DNA of 64,000 nt from Rhizobiales bacterium Y(2018). GTDB lineage: Bacteria > Pseudomonadota > Alphaproteobacteria > Rhizobiales > Aestuariivirgaceae. Below, piece by piece: positions 41,112-48,099 of the stretch. Below the pieces are notes generated by a model. That model did no database searches, was not told where the DNA came from, and saw nothing but the letters and a program-made list of their open reading frames with translations. Within the stretch, counting starts at the first letter, position 1. Every line of letters starts with the position of its first letter. A program made the position numbers and the translations under genes. Where the stretch lies: contig SCPD01000015.1 in NCBI GenBank assembly GCA_005502925.1, positions 1-64,000 of the forward strand. Direction: 5' to 3'.

Positions 41112-42509
41112 TCATTTGCCGTCTGCGTACCGTCCACGCTTCGGGCGAAACGATCTATCCGCTGATTTCGAAGCAGAAGGCTCCTTCAACAATTCCGGAA
41201 CGTCCTCGGTCTTGATCAGAACTTTGCCCGGTTCCTCAATCGGCCATGACCGATATTTGACCCGGGCCATAAACTCGATCTTGGATCTACTTCTCAAGAC
41301 GCTGTCGAGGCGTCCCTGCTGATCCAGTCCACTGGTTCCGAAATGGTCATCCAACGCCTCACGGCTGATCGCGCAGGAAACCGCGCTTCCAAGCGCTTCG
41401 CCCTCAAACATCGCGATGTCCCGAGAGAAGTCATACCGAACCGGGGGACTGGAAAACGTCAGGTCGAGGCCGGGAATAGCTAGTCGTCGAAGATCGGTCG
41501 TCTTGAGCGTCAGATCTCGTGCGCTCGCACTGACGACGCTCAGCCCTTGGAGGAGCAGTTTGCGCCAGGTTGGTCCACGCCCATGAGCCTCCTCCCAGGC
41601 GAGCCTGAGCTCGTGAGGCCTTTTCTCAGCAAGCACGGTGAGCAATATATCGGCCTGACGAATATCCTTGTCTCGCTTGGCGGTGCCATCACGACGCCGA
41701 CTCGCTACGATCAGCTTGTGGACGGCATAGCGCGCCGGCGCGGGGACTTGGACGAAGACACCGGCGTCATGGAGAAGTACTGCCGGTTCCGGATCATGGA
41801 TGAGGAAGTCGAGAAAACGCAACGGCTGTGCATCCGTTTGCAGCGCCGGCAATGATTGCGGCTGACCGGTTTCTTCGCCTTCATTTGGCGTAAGAAAGTC
41901 TACTCGCAGGCCGCCTTTGGCCGCATAATTCGTTACCCGCCGACCATCGAGCATATTTGGAATCGTCCTGAATGTCTTGTCGACACTCCGCAAGGTTTCG
42001 AGCACGGAGGGAGTATTGTCCTCTACGGCCAGTGACACATTCTTGAACTGAGCGATGTCGACATCGCCGGTCTCGAGGAGAGCATTGGCAAGTCTGACCC
42101 CCAGCATCGCTGAATATGTTTGGTATGCGACAGTCCCTACGAGCACGCCACGGAGACGAAAAACGCCAGCTTTGGCCAGGGCGGCGGTGACGTCGCCGAT
42201 CTGCGGAATGGGGCGCGGCATGTTGAATGATCTCACCAGCGTAGAGACCAGCGCCCGACGTTCGCGTGCATCGTTGCGCGTCTCTCGGTGACGGGCGATG
42301 TGCTCCAAGAGTTCAGGCGTCTCGACCCCCACATATCTTTGCTTACGCGCGGCGCCGACTCCAACCTGAAAATACCAATAGCGCCGCCCCTTAATCATCT
42401 TAACGGTAAAAGCGCCTTCCTCGAAGAACGCCTCGTCGAATGCCGCATTGGCACAGCGATCGAGCAATTCGGCATAGATTGTCTGCGCAACGAGCGAGGG
42501 AACTGCCAC
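41112..42509 (-). CDS. GSU2403-type nucleotidyltransferase-fold protein with DUF1488-like C-terminal domain
   Basis: A 465-residue protein. Residues 90-300 fit the NTP_transf_8 (GSU2403) family: GVLVGTVAYQTYSAMLGVRL, ETGDVDIAQF (Asp149/Asp151 of the nucleotidyltransferase metal pair), GLRVDFLTPNEG. The C-terminal part (350-435: PPVRYDFSRDIAMFEGEALG, SCAISREALDDHFG, RSRSKIEFMARVKY) resembles the small DUF1488 proteins, giving an unusual fusion. The start is probably GTG at 42509. The protein may transfer a nucleotide to a macromolecule. Its location in a tRNA-linked, less GC-rich island suggests horizontal transfer and perhaps a defence or toxin-antitoxin-like role, which is inference only. 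Confidence 0.8.
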   Translation of the reverse strand: MAVPSLVAQTIYAELLDRCANAAFDEAFFEEGAFTVKMIKGRRYWYFQVGVGAARKQRYVGVETPELLEHIARHRETRNDARERRALVSTLVRSFNMPRPIPQIGDVTAALAKAGVFRLRGVLVGTVAYQTYSAMLGVRLANALLETGDVDIAQFKNVSLAVEDNTPSVLETLRSVDKTFRTIPNMLDGRRVTNYAAKGGLRVDFLTPNEGEETGQPQSLPALQTDAQPLRFLDFLIHDPEPAVLLHDAGVFVQVPAPARYAVHKLIVASRRRDGTAKRDKDIRQADILLTVLAEKRPHELRLAWEEAHGRGPTWRKLLLQGLSVVSASARDLTLKTTDLRRLAIPGLDLTFSSPPVRYDFSRDIAMFEGEALGSAVSCAISREALDDHFGTSGLDQQGRLDSVLRSRSKIEFMARVKYRSWPIEEPGKVLIKTEDVPELLKEPSASKSADRSFRPKRGRYADGK

Positions 42510-42539
42510 TTATTACCCTTTTATACGCGACCTGCGGGA

Positions 42540-42585
42540 TGAGTATAACTAAATTATCCGACAATAGCCAGACTAGTTATACTCA
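42540..42585. promoter_or_regulatory. 12-bp inverted repeat upstream of the nucleotidyltransferase gene
   Basis: TGAGTATAACTA (42540-42551) and TAGTTATACTCA (42574-42585) are perfect inverted repeats separated by 22 bp, in an AT-rich 115-nt region. A further TATAAT lies at 42600. The arrangement fits an operator pair for autoregulation of the island gene. Confidence 0.5.
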
Positions 42586-42624
42586 ATGACAGGAATGCGT
42601 ATAATACAGTTACAGGTATTACCG

Positions 42625-43197
42625 TCACTGGCTCCGGCTGTAGCGCCACACGAAGGCCGGCGGGATATTCGCCATGATCGCCTTGGCCCGGCGGGCCTTG
42701 AGGCCGGCCGCTCGGCACTCCGCCCTGTCGATGGGTGGCCCGAGCAAATAGCTGAACTGGACGAGCCGTCCTTCATCCGCGAGTGAGGCCGCCATGGCGC
42801 GTGAGATGCCGGTGCGCACCGTTTCCGGCATGCTCCTGAGCGGCAGGCCCGAGAGAATGCAGGGCACCTTGTCGTGCCCCTGCTCCTTCAACAGCCGCGG
42901 CAGTTCCTGCGCATCACCTTCGACAACGGTGACACCGGGAAATTTATGGCGCAGATGGTGCACGAATTCCTTGTCGAACTCGATCAGGATGAGATGCGAG
43001 GGGGCCACGCCGGCGGCGAGCAGCGCACGCGTGAAGGGTCCGGTGCCGGGTCCGATCTCGACGACCATGTCGCTGGGTCCGGGCGCCAGGGCGGCCACCA
43101 TTGCCTTGGCGAGGCTGGGGCCGCTGGGCGCCACCGCGCCAACACCGAGCGGGCGGCGCAGATAGCGCCGCCAGAACAGCATTTCGTGATTACCCAT
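42625..43197 (-). CDS. Phospholipid N-methyltransferase-like (rhizobial PmtA type)
   Basis: A 190-residue SAM-dependent methyltransferase. It begins with FWRRYLRRPLGVGAVAPSGPSLAKAM, the sequence typical of the Sinorhizobium-type PmtA/rRNA-methylase-like group. The SAM site is VVEIGPGTGPFTRALLAAGV, with ILIEFDKEF as the acidic motif and SGLPLRSMP replacing NPPY. It would methylate phosphatidylethanolamine at the membrane. The start overlaps the stop of the next methyltransferase gene by 1 nt (TGATG). Confidence 0.85.
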   Translation of the reverse strand: MGNHEMLFWRRYLRRPLGVGAVAPSGPSLAKAMVAALAPGPSDMVVEIGPGTGPFTRALLAAGVAPSHLILIEFDKEFVHHLRHKFPGVTVVEGDAQELPRLLKEQGHDKVPCILSGLPLRSMPETVRTGISRAMAASLADEGRLVQFSYLLGPPIDRAECRAAGLKARRAKAIMANIPPAFVWRYSRSQ

Positions 43198-43844
43198 CAG
43201 GTGAGCCGCTGGAACCGCAACAAGGTGAAGAAACCGAAGGGCTTCAGAGGCCGGCGTTCTTCGAGCTTGAGCTTGCCGCTGACCATCAGCGTCTCGACCG
43301 GGAAGTCCGGCCGCCAGCCAAGAATATCTGAAAAACGCGCCAGCCTTTTCTCGACCACCGCGCGCAGGCCTTTGTCGATGCTGAAATGATTGACGATGAG
43401 GATATGGCCGCCGGGCTTGGTGACGCGGATGAGCTCGTTCATCACCTGCACCGGATCCGGCACCACTGTCATCACGAACATGGCGGCGGTCACGTCGAAG
43501 GCCTTGTCTTCGAAGTCGAGCGCCGTCGCATCCATTTCGAGAAGCGCCTCGACATGGCGCAGATGCTTGCGCTGCACCCGCTCGCGCGCCCGCATCAGCA
43601 TGTCGGGCGACAGGTCGATGCCGGTGACTTTGAGCGAATGTTTGTAATGGGGCAGCGACAGGCCGGTGCCGACGCCCACTTCCAATACCTTGCCGTGATA
43701 GCGATTGACGAGGGAGGTGGCTTGCTTGACGCCTGCTTCGACCACCTTGCCGAACGTAGCGTCATAAACCGGCGCCCAACGCCGATAGGCACGCATCACG
43801 TCGTGGTTGTCGATCTCAGCGAGCGCGCGGGCATTGCCCTGCAT
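43197..43844 (-). CDS. Class I SAM methyltransferase (Rhodobacter-type PmtA/UbiE-like)
   Basis: A 215-residue UbiE-like methyltransferase. The region AYRRWAPVYDATFGKVVEAG precedes the SAM motif VLEVGVGTGLSLPHY and GIDLSPDMLMRARERVQ, then PGGHILIVNHFS. This pattern is that of Rhodobacter-type phosphatidylethanolamine N-methyltransferase. It is coupled to the rhizobial-type gene downstream, so the two kinds of PmtA sit in one operon. A different lipid or quinone substrate cannot be excluded. Confidence 0.85.
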   Translation of the reverse strand: MQGNARALAEIDNHDVMRAYRRWAPVYDATFGKVVEAGVKQATSLVNRYHGKVLEVGVGTGLSLPHYKHSLKVTGIDLSPDMLMRARERVQRKHLRHVEALLEMDATALDFEDKAFDVTAAMFVMTVVPDPVQVMNELIRVTKPGGHILIVNHFSIDKGLRAVVEKRLARFSDILGWRPDFPVETLMVSGKLKLEERRPLKPFGFFTLLRFQRLT

Positions 43845-43870
43845 TTCTCTCTCCTGCTCCCGTTTCCCGA

Positions 43871-45076
43871 TTATGTGACAACGGACAAGGCTTCTGGCAA
43901 GCGCCTATTTCCAGCCGTTGGAAAACCCCGGGATATGAAGCCGCCCCCCAGAACCCTGGCCCCCGGCCCGGGCTTTTCATAAAGAACGCAAGCCTGGCCC
44001 GGCGAAACGCCATATTCACCCTGCGCAATGCCGACGAGCACGCTGTCCTCCGTCCGGCGGATCTCCGCTTCGACCGGTGGCCGAGTCGAGCGTATCTTAG
44101 CAAAAATCGGCTGTCCTTGCGAATCAATCGGCTGTTCGCCCAGCCAGTTCACTTGGGCCAGCGCGATGTCGTGACGCAGCAGCGCCTCGCGGGAGCCGAC
44201 CACGACGCGCCGCGTCTCGGGCTCGATTCGCACTACATAAAGAGGATCACCCTCGGCAATGCCGAGGCCGCGCCGCTGGCCGACGGTGAAATTGACCGTG
44301 CCCTTATGGCGCCCGAGCACCCTGCCGTCCTGATGGACGATATCGCCAGGTTCGGCCGCGTCGGGCCGGAGCTTGGCGATGAGATCGCCATAACGGCCCT
44401 CCGGCACGAAGCAGATATCCTGGCTGTCCGGCTTGTCGGCGACCGCCAGGCCGATCTCGGCGGCGATCCGGCGCGTCTCAGCCTTGGGCAGGGCGCCTAA
44501 GGGAAAGCGCAGATAGTCGATCTGTTTCTGGGTCGTCGCGAACAGGAAATAGCTCTGGTCGCGGGCGATATCGGCCGGGGTATAGAGGTCGCGCCGGCCC
44601 GACCCGCCGGGCCGCGGGCGGCTCTCTATATAGTGCCCGGTGACGAGGGCGGCCGCCTCGAGGTCCTGGGCCCGGCTGAGCAGATCGGCGAACTTGACCG
44701 TCTGGTTGCAGCGGATGCAGGGCACCGGGGTGAAGCCATTGACATAGCTGTCGACGAAATCGTCGATCACCGCCTCGCGGAAGCGGCTTTCGAAATCGAG
44801 CACATAATGGGGAATGCCAAGCTGGCTCGCCACCCGGCGGGCATCGTGAATGTCCTGGCCGGCGCAGCAGGCGCCCTTCCGCTTGACCGCCTCGCCATGG
44901 TCATAGAGCTGGAGGGTGATGCCGACCACGTCATAGCCGGCCCGCTTGAGTAAAGCTGCCGCAACGGAAGAGTCGACGCCGCCCGACATGGCGCAGACGA
45001 TCCGGGTCGAGCCGGGCTCGCCCGGCAGGCCGATCGTCGCCCGCACATGCTCAAGGAGGCCGTCGGACTGGGTCAT
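43871..45076 (-). CDS. mnmA: tRNA 2-thiouridine(34) synthase MnmA
   Basis: A 401-residue PP-loop thiouridylase that sulfurates U34 of tRNA-Lys, -Glu and -Gln. It has the ATP motif [16 protein letters not shown], the catalytic cysteine in [11 protein letters not shown] and the second in [11 protein letters not shown], followed by [17 protein letters not shown]. Length is slightly above the E. coli enzyme. The ATG at 45076 ([11 protein letters not shown]) is preferred, and the open frame extends 42 nt further. It is a conserved housekeeping gene next to sciP. Confidence 0.95.
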   Translation of the reverse strand: MTQSDGLLEHVRATIGLPGEPGSTRIVCAMSGGVDSSVAAALLKRAGYDVVGITLQLYDHGEAVKRKGACCAGQDIHDARRVASQLGIPHYVLDFESRFREAVIDDFVDSYVNGFTPVPCIRCNQTVKFADLLSRAQDLEAAALVTGHYIESRPRPGGSGRRDLYTPADIARDQSYFLFATTQKQIDYLRFPLGALPKAETRRIAAEIGLAVADKPDSQDICFVPEGRYGDLIAKLRPDAAEPGDIVHQDGRVLGRHKGTVNFTVGQRRGLGIAEGDPLYVVRIEPETRRVVVGSREALLRHDIALAQVNWLGEQPIDSQGQPIFAKIRSTRPPVEAEIRRTEDSVLVGIAQGEYGVSPGQACVLYEKPGPGARVLGGGFISRGFPTAGNRRLPEALSVVT

Positions 45077-45194
45077 GGGCGGATAAATGGCGGCTCGCCC
45101 CCCGCTTGTAAACGTCAAACTGACGTACCTGTCCTGATTTGGCGCATAAGGCGCTCGAGATTTGCAAATTGTTCGGAACTGCTTAGCCCAATTT

Positions 45195-45210
45195 TAAGTG
45201 AAGACACTTA
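45195..45210. promoter_or_regulatory. Inverted repeat upstream of sciP
   Basis: TAAGTG-AAGA-CACTTA is a perfect 6-4-6 inverted repeat 40 nt before the sciP start codon. Extended upstream it reads TTTTAAGTG. A full CtrA box (TTAA-N7-TTAA) is not present, only the first half. Confidence 0.4.
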
Positions 45211-45250
45211 CGCTCACCCCCGTAGTGAGTTTTGAGTACCCCAGTCGAGT

Positions 45251-45532
45251 ATGGTGATGAACGGTCAGTTGCGTCCCCGCGTTAATTACGTCATTGGGCC
45301 CGATGGCAGTCCGCTGACCATTGCGGATTTACCGCCCCCCGGAAACCAGCGCTGGGTCATCCGCCGAAAGGCGGAGGTCGTGGCAGCTGTCCGGGGCGGG
45401 CTATTGAGCCTCGAAGAAGCCTGCGATCGTTATACCCTGACCGTCGAGGAATATCTGAGCTGGCAACGCTCGATCGACAAGCATGGGCTCGCCGGCTTGC
45501 GCACCACGCGCATCCAGCAATACCGCCAGTAG
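45251..45532 (+). CDS. sciP: CtrA inhibitor SciP (DUF1153 family)
   Basis: A 93-residue protein with the conserved start RPRVNYVIGPDGSPLTIADLP, then WVIRRKAEVVAAVRGGLLSL and EEYLSWQRSIDKHGLAGLRT. It folds as a helix-turn-helix. In Caulobacter, SciP binds CtrA and blocks activation of CtrA-dependent genes, helping time the cell cycle. The family is restricted to alphaproteobacteria, which supports the taxonomic call. A second ATG lies 6 nt downstream. Confidence 0.95.
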   Translation: MVMNGQLRPRVNYVIGPDGSPLTIADLPPPGNQRWVIRRKAEVVAAVRGGLLSLEEACDRYTLTVEEYLSWQRSIDKHGLAGLRTTRIQQYRQ

Positions 45533-45555
45533 CGCATCCTTCCGGAAATGAATGA

Positions 45556-45584
45556 GCCTGCCGCCGCAGGCCCTATTCGTTTTT
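45556..45584 (+). terminator. Rho-independent-type terminator after sciP
   Basis: GCCTGC-CGCC-GCAGGC forms a 6-bp stem with a 4-nt loop, followed by CCTATTCGTTTTT. It lies between convergent sciP and the SnoaL-like gene. Confidence 0.6.
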
Positions 45585-46028
45585 GGAGCGACGCTTGCCG
45601 ATCTCATTCAAGAGACTGGCAAGGCCGCCGCGCGCTTCGGCCGATCCCAGATGATCGACATAATCGCGCGATTCGATGATCTCGCCCTCGCGCACCCGCA
45701 TCACGAAAATGCAGGGATATGAAAAGGCCGCGCCGGTTTCGAGATTGGTGCCGGCATAGGCGAACTCGGCCACGATCACTTCCGGATCGCTGGTCTCATG
45801 CACCTTGATGTTGCTCGGCCGCGCCTCGAGCGTCTTGCGCACCGGGCGCCGCGAGAAATGCTCCGCAAGCTGAGCCCGGCTCGTCAGCCGTTCGCCGTGT
45901 AAGGGATCGAAGGGATGCGAGATATCGGTCCTCTCGGCATAAAGCTTGACGACATCGTCGAAGTGGCCGTCGCACAAGCCGTTGACCAGGGCCAGGAAAA
46001 CATCACGGGGCTTGCGGGGAGCGCTCAT
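45573..46028 (-). CDS. SnoaL-like / nuclear transport factor 2 fold protein
   Basis: A 151-residue cone-shaped alpha+beta barrel protein. Recognisable parts are RDVFLALVNGLCDGHFDDVV, ERTDISHPFDPLHGERL, AEHFSRRPVR and VIVAEFAYAGTN...VMRVREGEIIESRDYVD. Such proteins are isomerases, dehydratases or simple binding proteins. No catalytic assignment is possible. The start ATG at 46028 is preferred over the GTG at 46037. Confidence 0.82.
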   Translation of the reverse strand: MSAPRKPRDVFLALVNGLCDGHFDDVVKLYAERTDISHPFDPLHGERLTSRAQLAEHFSRRPVRKTLEARPSNIKVHETSDPEVIVAEFAYAGTNLETGAAFSYPCIFVMRVREGEIIESRDYVDHLGSAEARGGLASLLNEIGKRRSKNE

Positions 46029-46254
46029 TTCCGTCACATATTAGCGCCTGACGATGTTTTTGAAAGGAGGCCTGAATGATTGTCCTCTTGTCCCGTTTGG
46101 CTGGAGCCATCCGGAAAGCAATCTGACGTCCCGCATCGGCCCGTCCGCAGCGATAACGTTTCCTTCCGTCCGCCCAGCCTGAAACCGGAGCCTGCTTTGG
46201 CAGGTCCGATTGTCCATGCGCGCCTCGCAATGAGGCGCCGTAGCTGGTGCACAA

Positions 46255-47310
46255 ATGACTTCCCAAATTCTCGATCTCGCCGATCTCGGCTGGAGCGGCT
46301 TTTTCGCCGCGCAACTCTATCCCGATACGCCTCTCATCCCCGCCCGCGTGATGGCGGTTCACCGTGACCGCCTGGAGGTCACGGGTGTCGGCCTCGACAC
46401 GACCGTCGCGCCCTTCATCGCCGATGAAGACGACGATGAATCTCATGCCACCATCGGCGACTGGCTGCTCCTCGATCCAGCTCTCGGGCGGGCGCGGCAT
46501 CTTCTTGCCCGCCGCAGCCTGTTCAAGCGCCGCGCCGCCGGTACGGCGCGCAAGCTGCAACTCATCGCCGCCAATGTCGACACGCTCCTCATCGTCTCGT
46601 CATGCAACCAGGACTTCAACAAGGCGCGCATCGAGCGTTATCTCGTCCTCGCCGAAGACGCCGAGGTCATGCCGGTCGTCGTCCTTACCAAGGCCGATCT
46701 GAGCGAGACGCCGGAAGACTATGTGCACGAGGCGGCGCGGCTCCTGCCCGGCCTTCTCGTCGAGACGGTCGATGCGCGCGATCCAAAAAGCACCGCCTGT
46801 CTCCTGCCCTGGTGCAAGAAAGGCCAGACCGTCGCCTTTGTCGGCTCATCGGGTGTCGGCAAGTCGACGCTCGTCAACACCCTGACCGGCGGCGATTCCA
46901 TTGTGACGCAGGCCATTCGCGGCGATGACGACAAGGGCCGCCACACCACGACGGGCCGGGCGCTGCATCGTCTCGACGCCGGCGGCTGGCTGATGGACAC
47001 GCCGGGCATGCGCGAATTGCAGCTGACCGATGCGGCATCAGGGATAGACGGCGTCTTTGCCGATATCGCGGCGCTGGCGCAATCCTGTCGCTTCAGCGAC
47101 TGCCGGCATGACGGTGAGCCAGGCTGCGCCATCACCGCGGCCATCGCCGACGGCACCCTCGATCCCGATCGTCTCAAGCGCTGGCGCAAGCTCGCCGCCG
47201 AGGAGGCCCACAATAATGAAAGCCTCGCCGAGCGGCGCGCCCGCAGCAAGGCTTTCGGCAAGATGGCCAAAAGCGTCATCAAGGCCAAGCGCGAGCGCCG
47301 GGAATTTTGA
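46255..47310 (+). CDS. rsgA: Ribosome small subunit-dependent GTPase A (RsgA)
   Basis: A 351-residue circularly permuted GTPase acting late in 30S ribosome maturation. Motif order is G4 (VLTKAD) before G1 (GSSGVGKST) and G3 (DTPGMRE). The C-terminal zinc-binding pattern is CRFSDCRHDGEPGC, and the N-terminal OB-fold is reduced. The 226-nt region upstream holds no other gene that I can recognise. Confidence 0.95.
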   Translation: MTSQILDLADLGWSGFFAAQLYPDTPLIPARVMAVHRDRLEVTGVGLDTTVAPFIADEDDDESHATIGDWLLLDPALGRARHLLARRSLFKRRAAGTARKLQLIAANVDTLLIVSSCNQDFNKARIERYLVLAEDAEVMPVVVLTKADLSETPEDYVHEAARLLPGLLVETVDARDPKSTACLLPWCKKGQTVAFVGSSGVGKSTLVNTLTGGDSIVTQAIRGDDDKGRHTTTGRALHRLDAGGWLMDTPGMRELQLTDAASGIDGVFADIAALAQSCRFSDCRHDGEPGCAITAAIADGTLDPDRLKRWRKLAAEEAHNNESLAERRARSKAFGKMAKSVIKAKRERREF

Positions 47311-47319
47311 GAATGGACC

Positions 47320-47420
47320 GTCATCCCGGCGCAAGCCGGGATCCACAAAAGCCTCTCCATGCGACGGGTGCTGCTCGCGTTGTCCGAATTCAATGGCCCC
47401 CGACTTTCGTCGGGGTGACG
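47320..47420. repeat. Composite intergenic palindromic element (REP-like)
   Basis: Two stem-loops, ATCCCGGC-GCAA-GCCGGGAT (47323-47342) and CCCCGAC-TTTC-GTCGGGG (47398-47415), are enclosed by outer inverted ends CGTCA and TGACG. This matches the widespread alphaproteobacterial intergenic repeat with CCGGGAT...TGACG ends. It lies between rsgA and kefF and may also form a transcription-attenuating hairpin. Confidence 0.75.
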
Positions 47421-47478
47421 GAGAGTGGACGGGAACGGTCTTTCCATGATTTCGGCTTGGCCCTATCTTCGGAGACGC

Positions 47479-48099
47479 ATGAAGGTCCTCATTCTTTTCG
47501 CCCATCCCCGTCTGTCCCGGTCGCTTGTCCAGCGCATGCTTTATGACGCCGTCAGCGCCCTGCCGGGCATCACCTTTCACGATCTTTATTCCGCCTATCC
47601 CGATTTCATGATCGACGTGGCGCGGGAGCAGGAACTGCTTCTGGAGCATGACGTCATCGTGCTGCAGCATCCCTTCTACTGGTATTCCGCGCCGGCAATC
47701 GTCAAGGAATGGCTCGACCGCGTCCTCGAGATCGGCTGGGCCTATGGGCCGGGCGGCACCCACCTGCAGCGCAAATTCCTGATGAATGCGATCTCGACCG
47801 GGGGTGCCGAGACCGCCTATCACCATCAAGGCCGCAACCGATTCGAGATCGCCGAGCTTTTGAGCCCGTTCAACCAGTCGGCTCATCTCTGTGGCATGGG
47901 GTATCTCGAACCCTTCGCCGTCTTCGCCGGCCGCTGGATGACGAGCGAGGACCTGGCGCTCAGGACCAGCGACTATCAGGGCCTCATCGAAGGCCTGCGC
48001 GACGGCCATATCGACCCGATGAACCGCCTCGCCAAGGGCTACAGCCTGCCGCTTGCCTTCGAGGGGCATCGGTCTCACAAGAAGCGCCATGCAACTTAG
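47479..48099 (+). CDS. kefF: KefF-like NAD(P)H oxidoreductase (flavodoxin fold)
   Basis: A 206-residue flavodoxin-fold quinone reductase. Diagnostic parts are KVLILFAHPRLSRSLVQ, HDLYSAYPDF, QHPFYWYSAPAIVKEWLDRV and GYLEPFAVF. KefF is the cytoplasmic ancillary subunit required for full activity of KefC. GGAG precedes the ATG at 47479. It overlaps the KefC gene by 11 nt. Confidence 0.92.
   Translation: MKVLILFAHPRLSRSLVQRMLYDAVSALPGITFHDLYSAYPDFMIDVAREQELLLEHDVIVLQHPFYWYSAPAIVKEWLDRVLEIGWAYGPGGTHLQRKFLMNAISTGGAETAYHHQGRNRFEIAELLSPFNQSAHLCGMGYLEPFAVFAGRWMTSEDLALRTSDYQGLIEGLRDGHIDPMNRLAKGYSLPLAFEGHRSHKKRHAT

Noticed and set aside
45194-45208. CtrA box (TTAA-N7-TTAA) before sciP
   Set aside because: Only the first TTAA half-site is present; the second position reads CACT.
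46038-46254. Small gene in the 217-nt region before rsgA
   Set aside because: Short frames exist in several phases, but none has a convincing start, ribosome site or domain.
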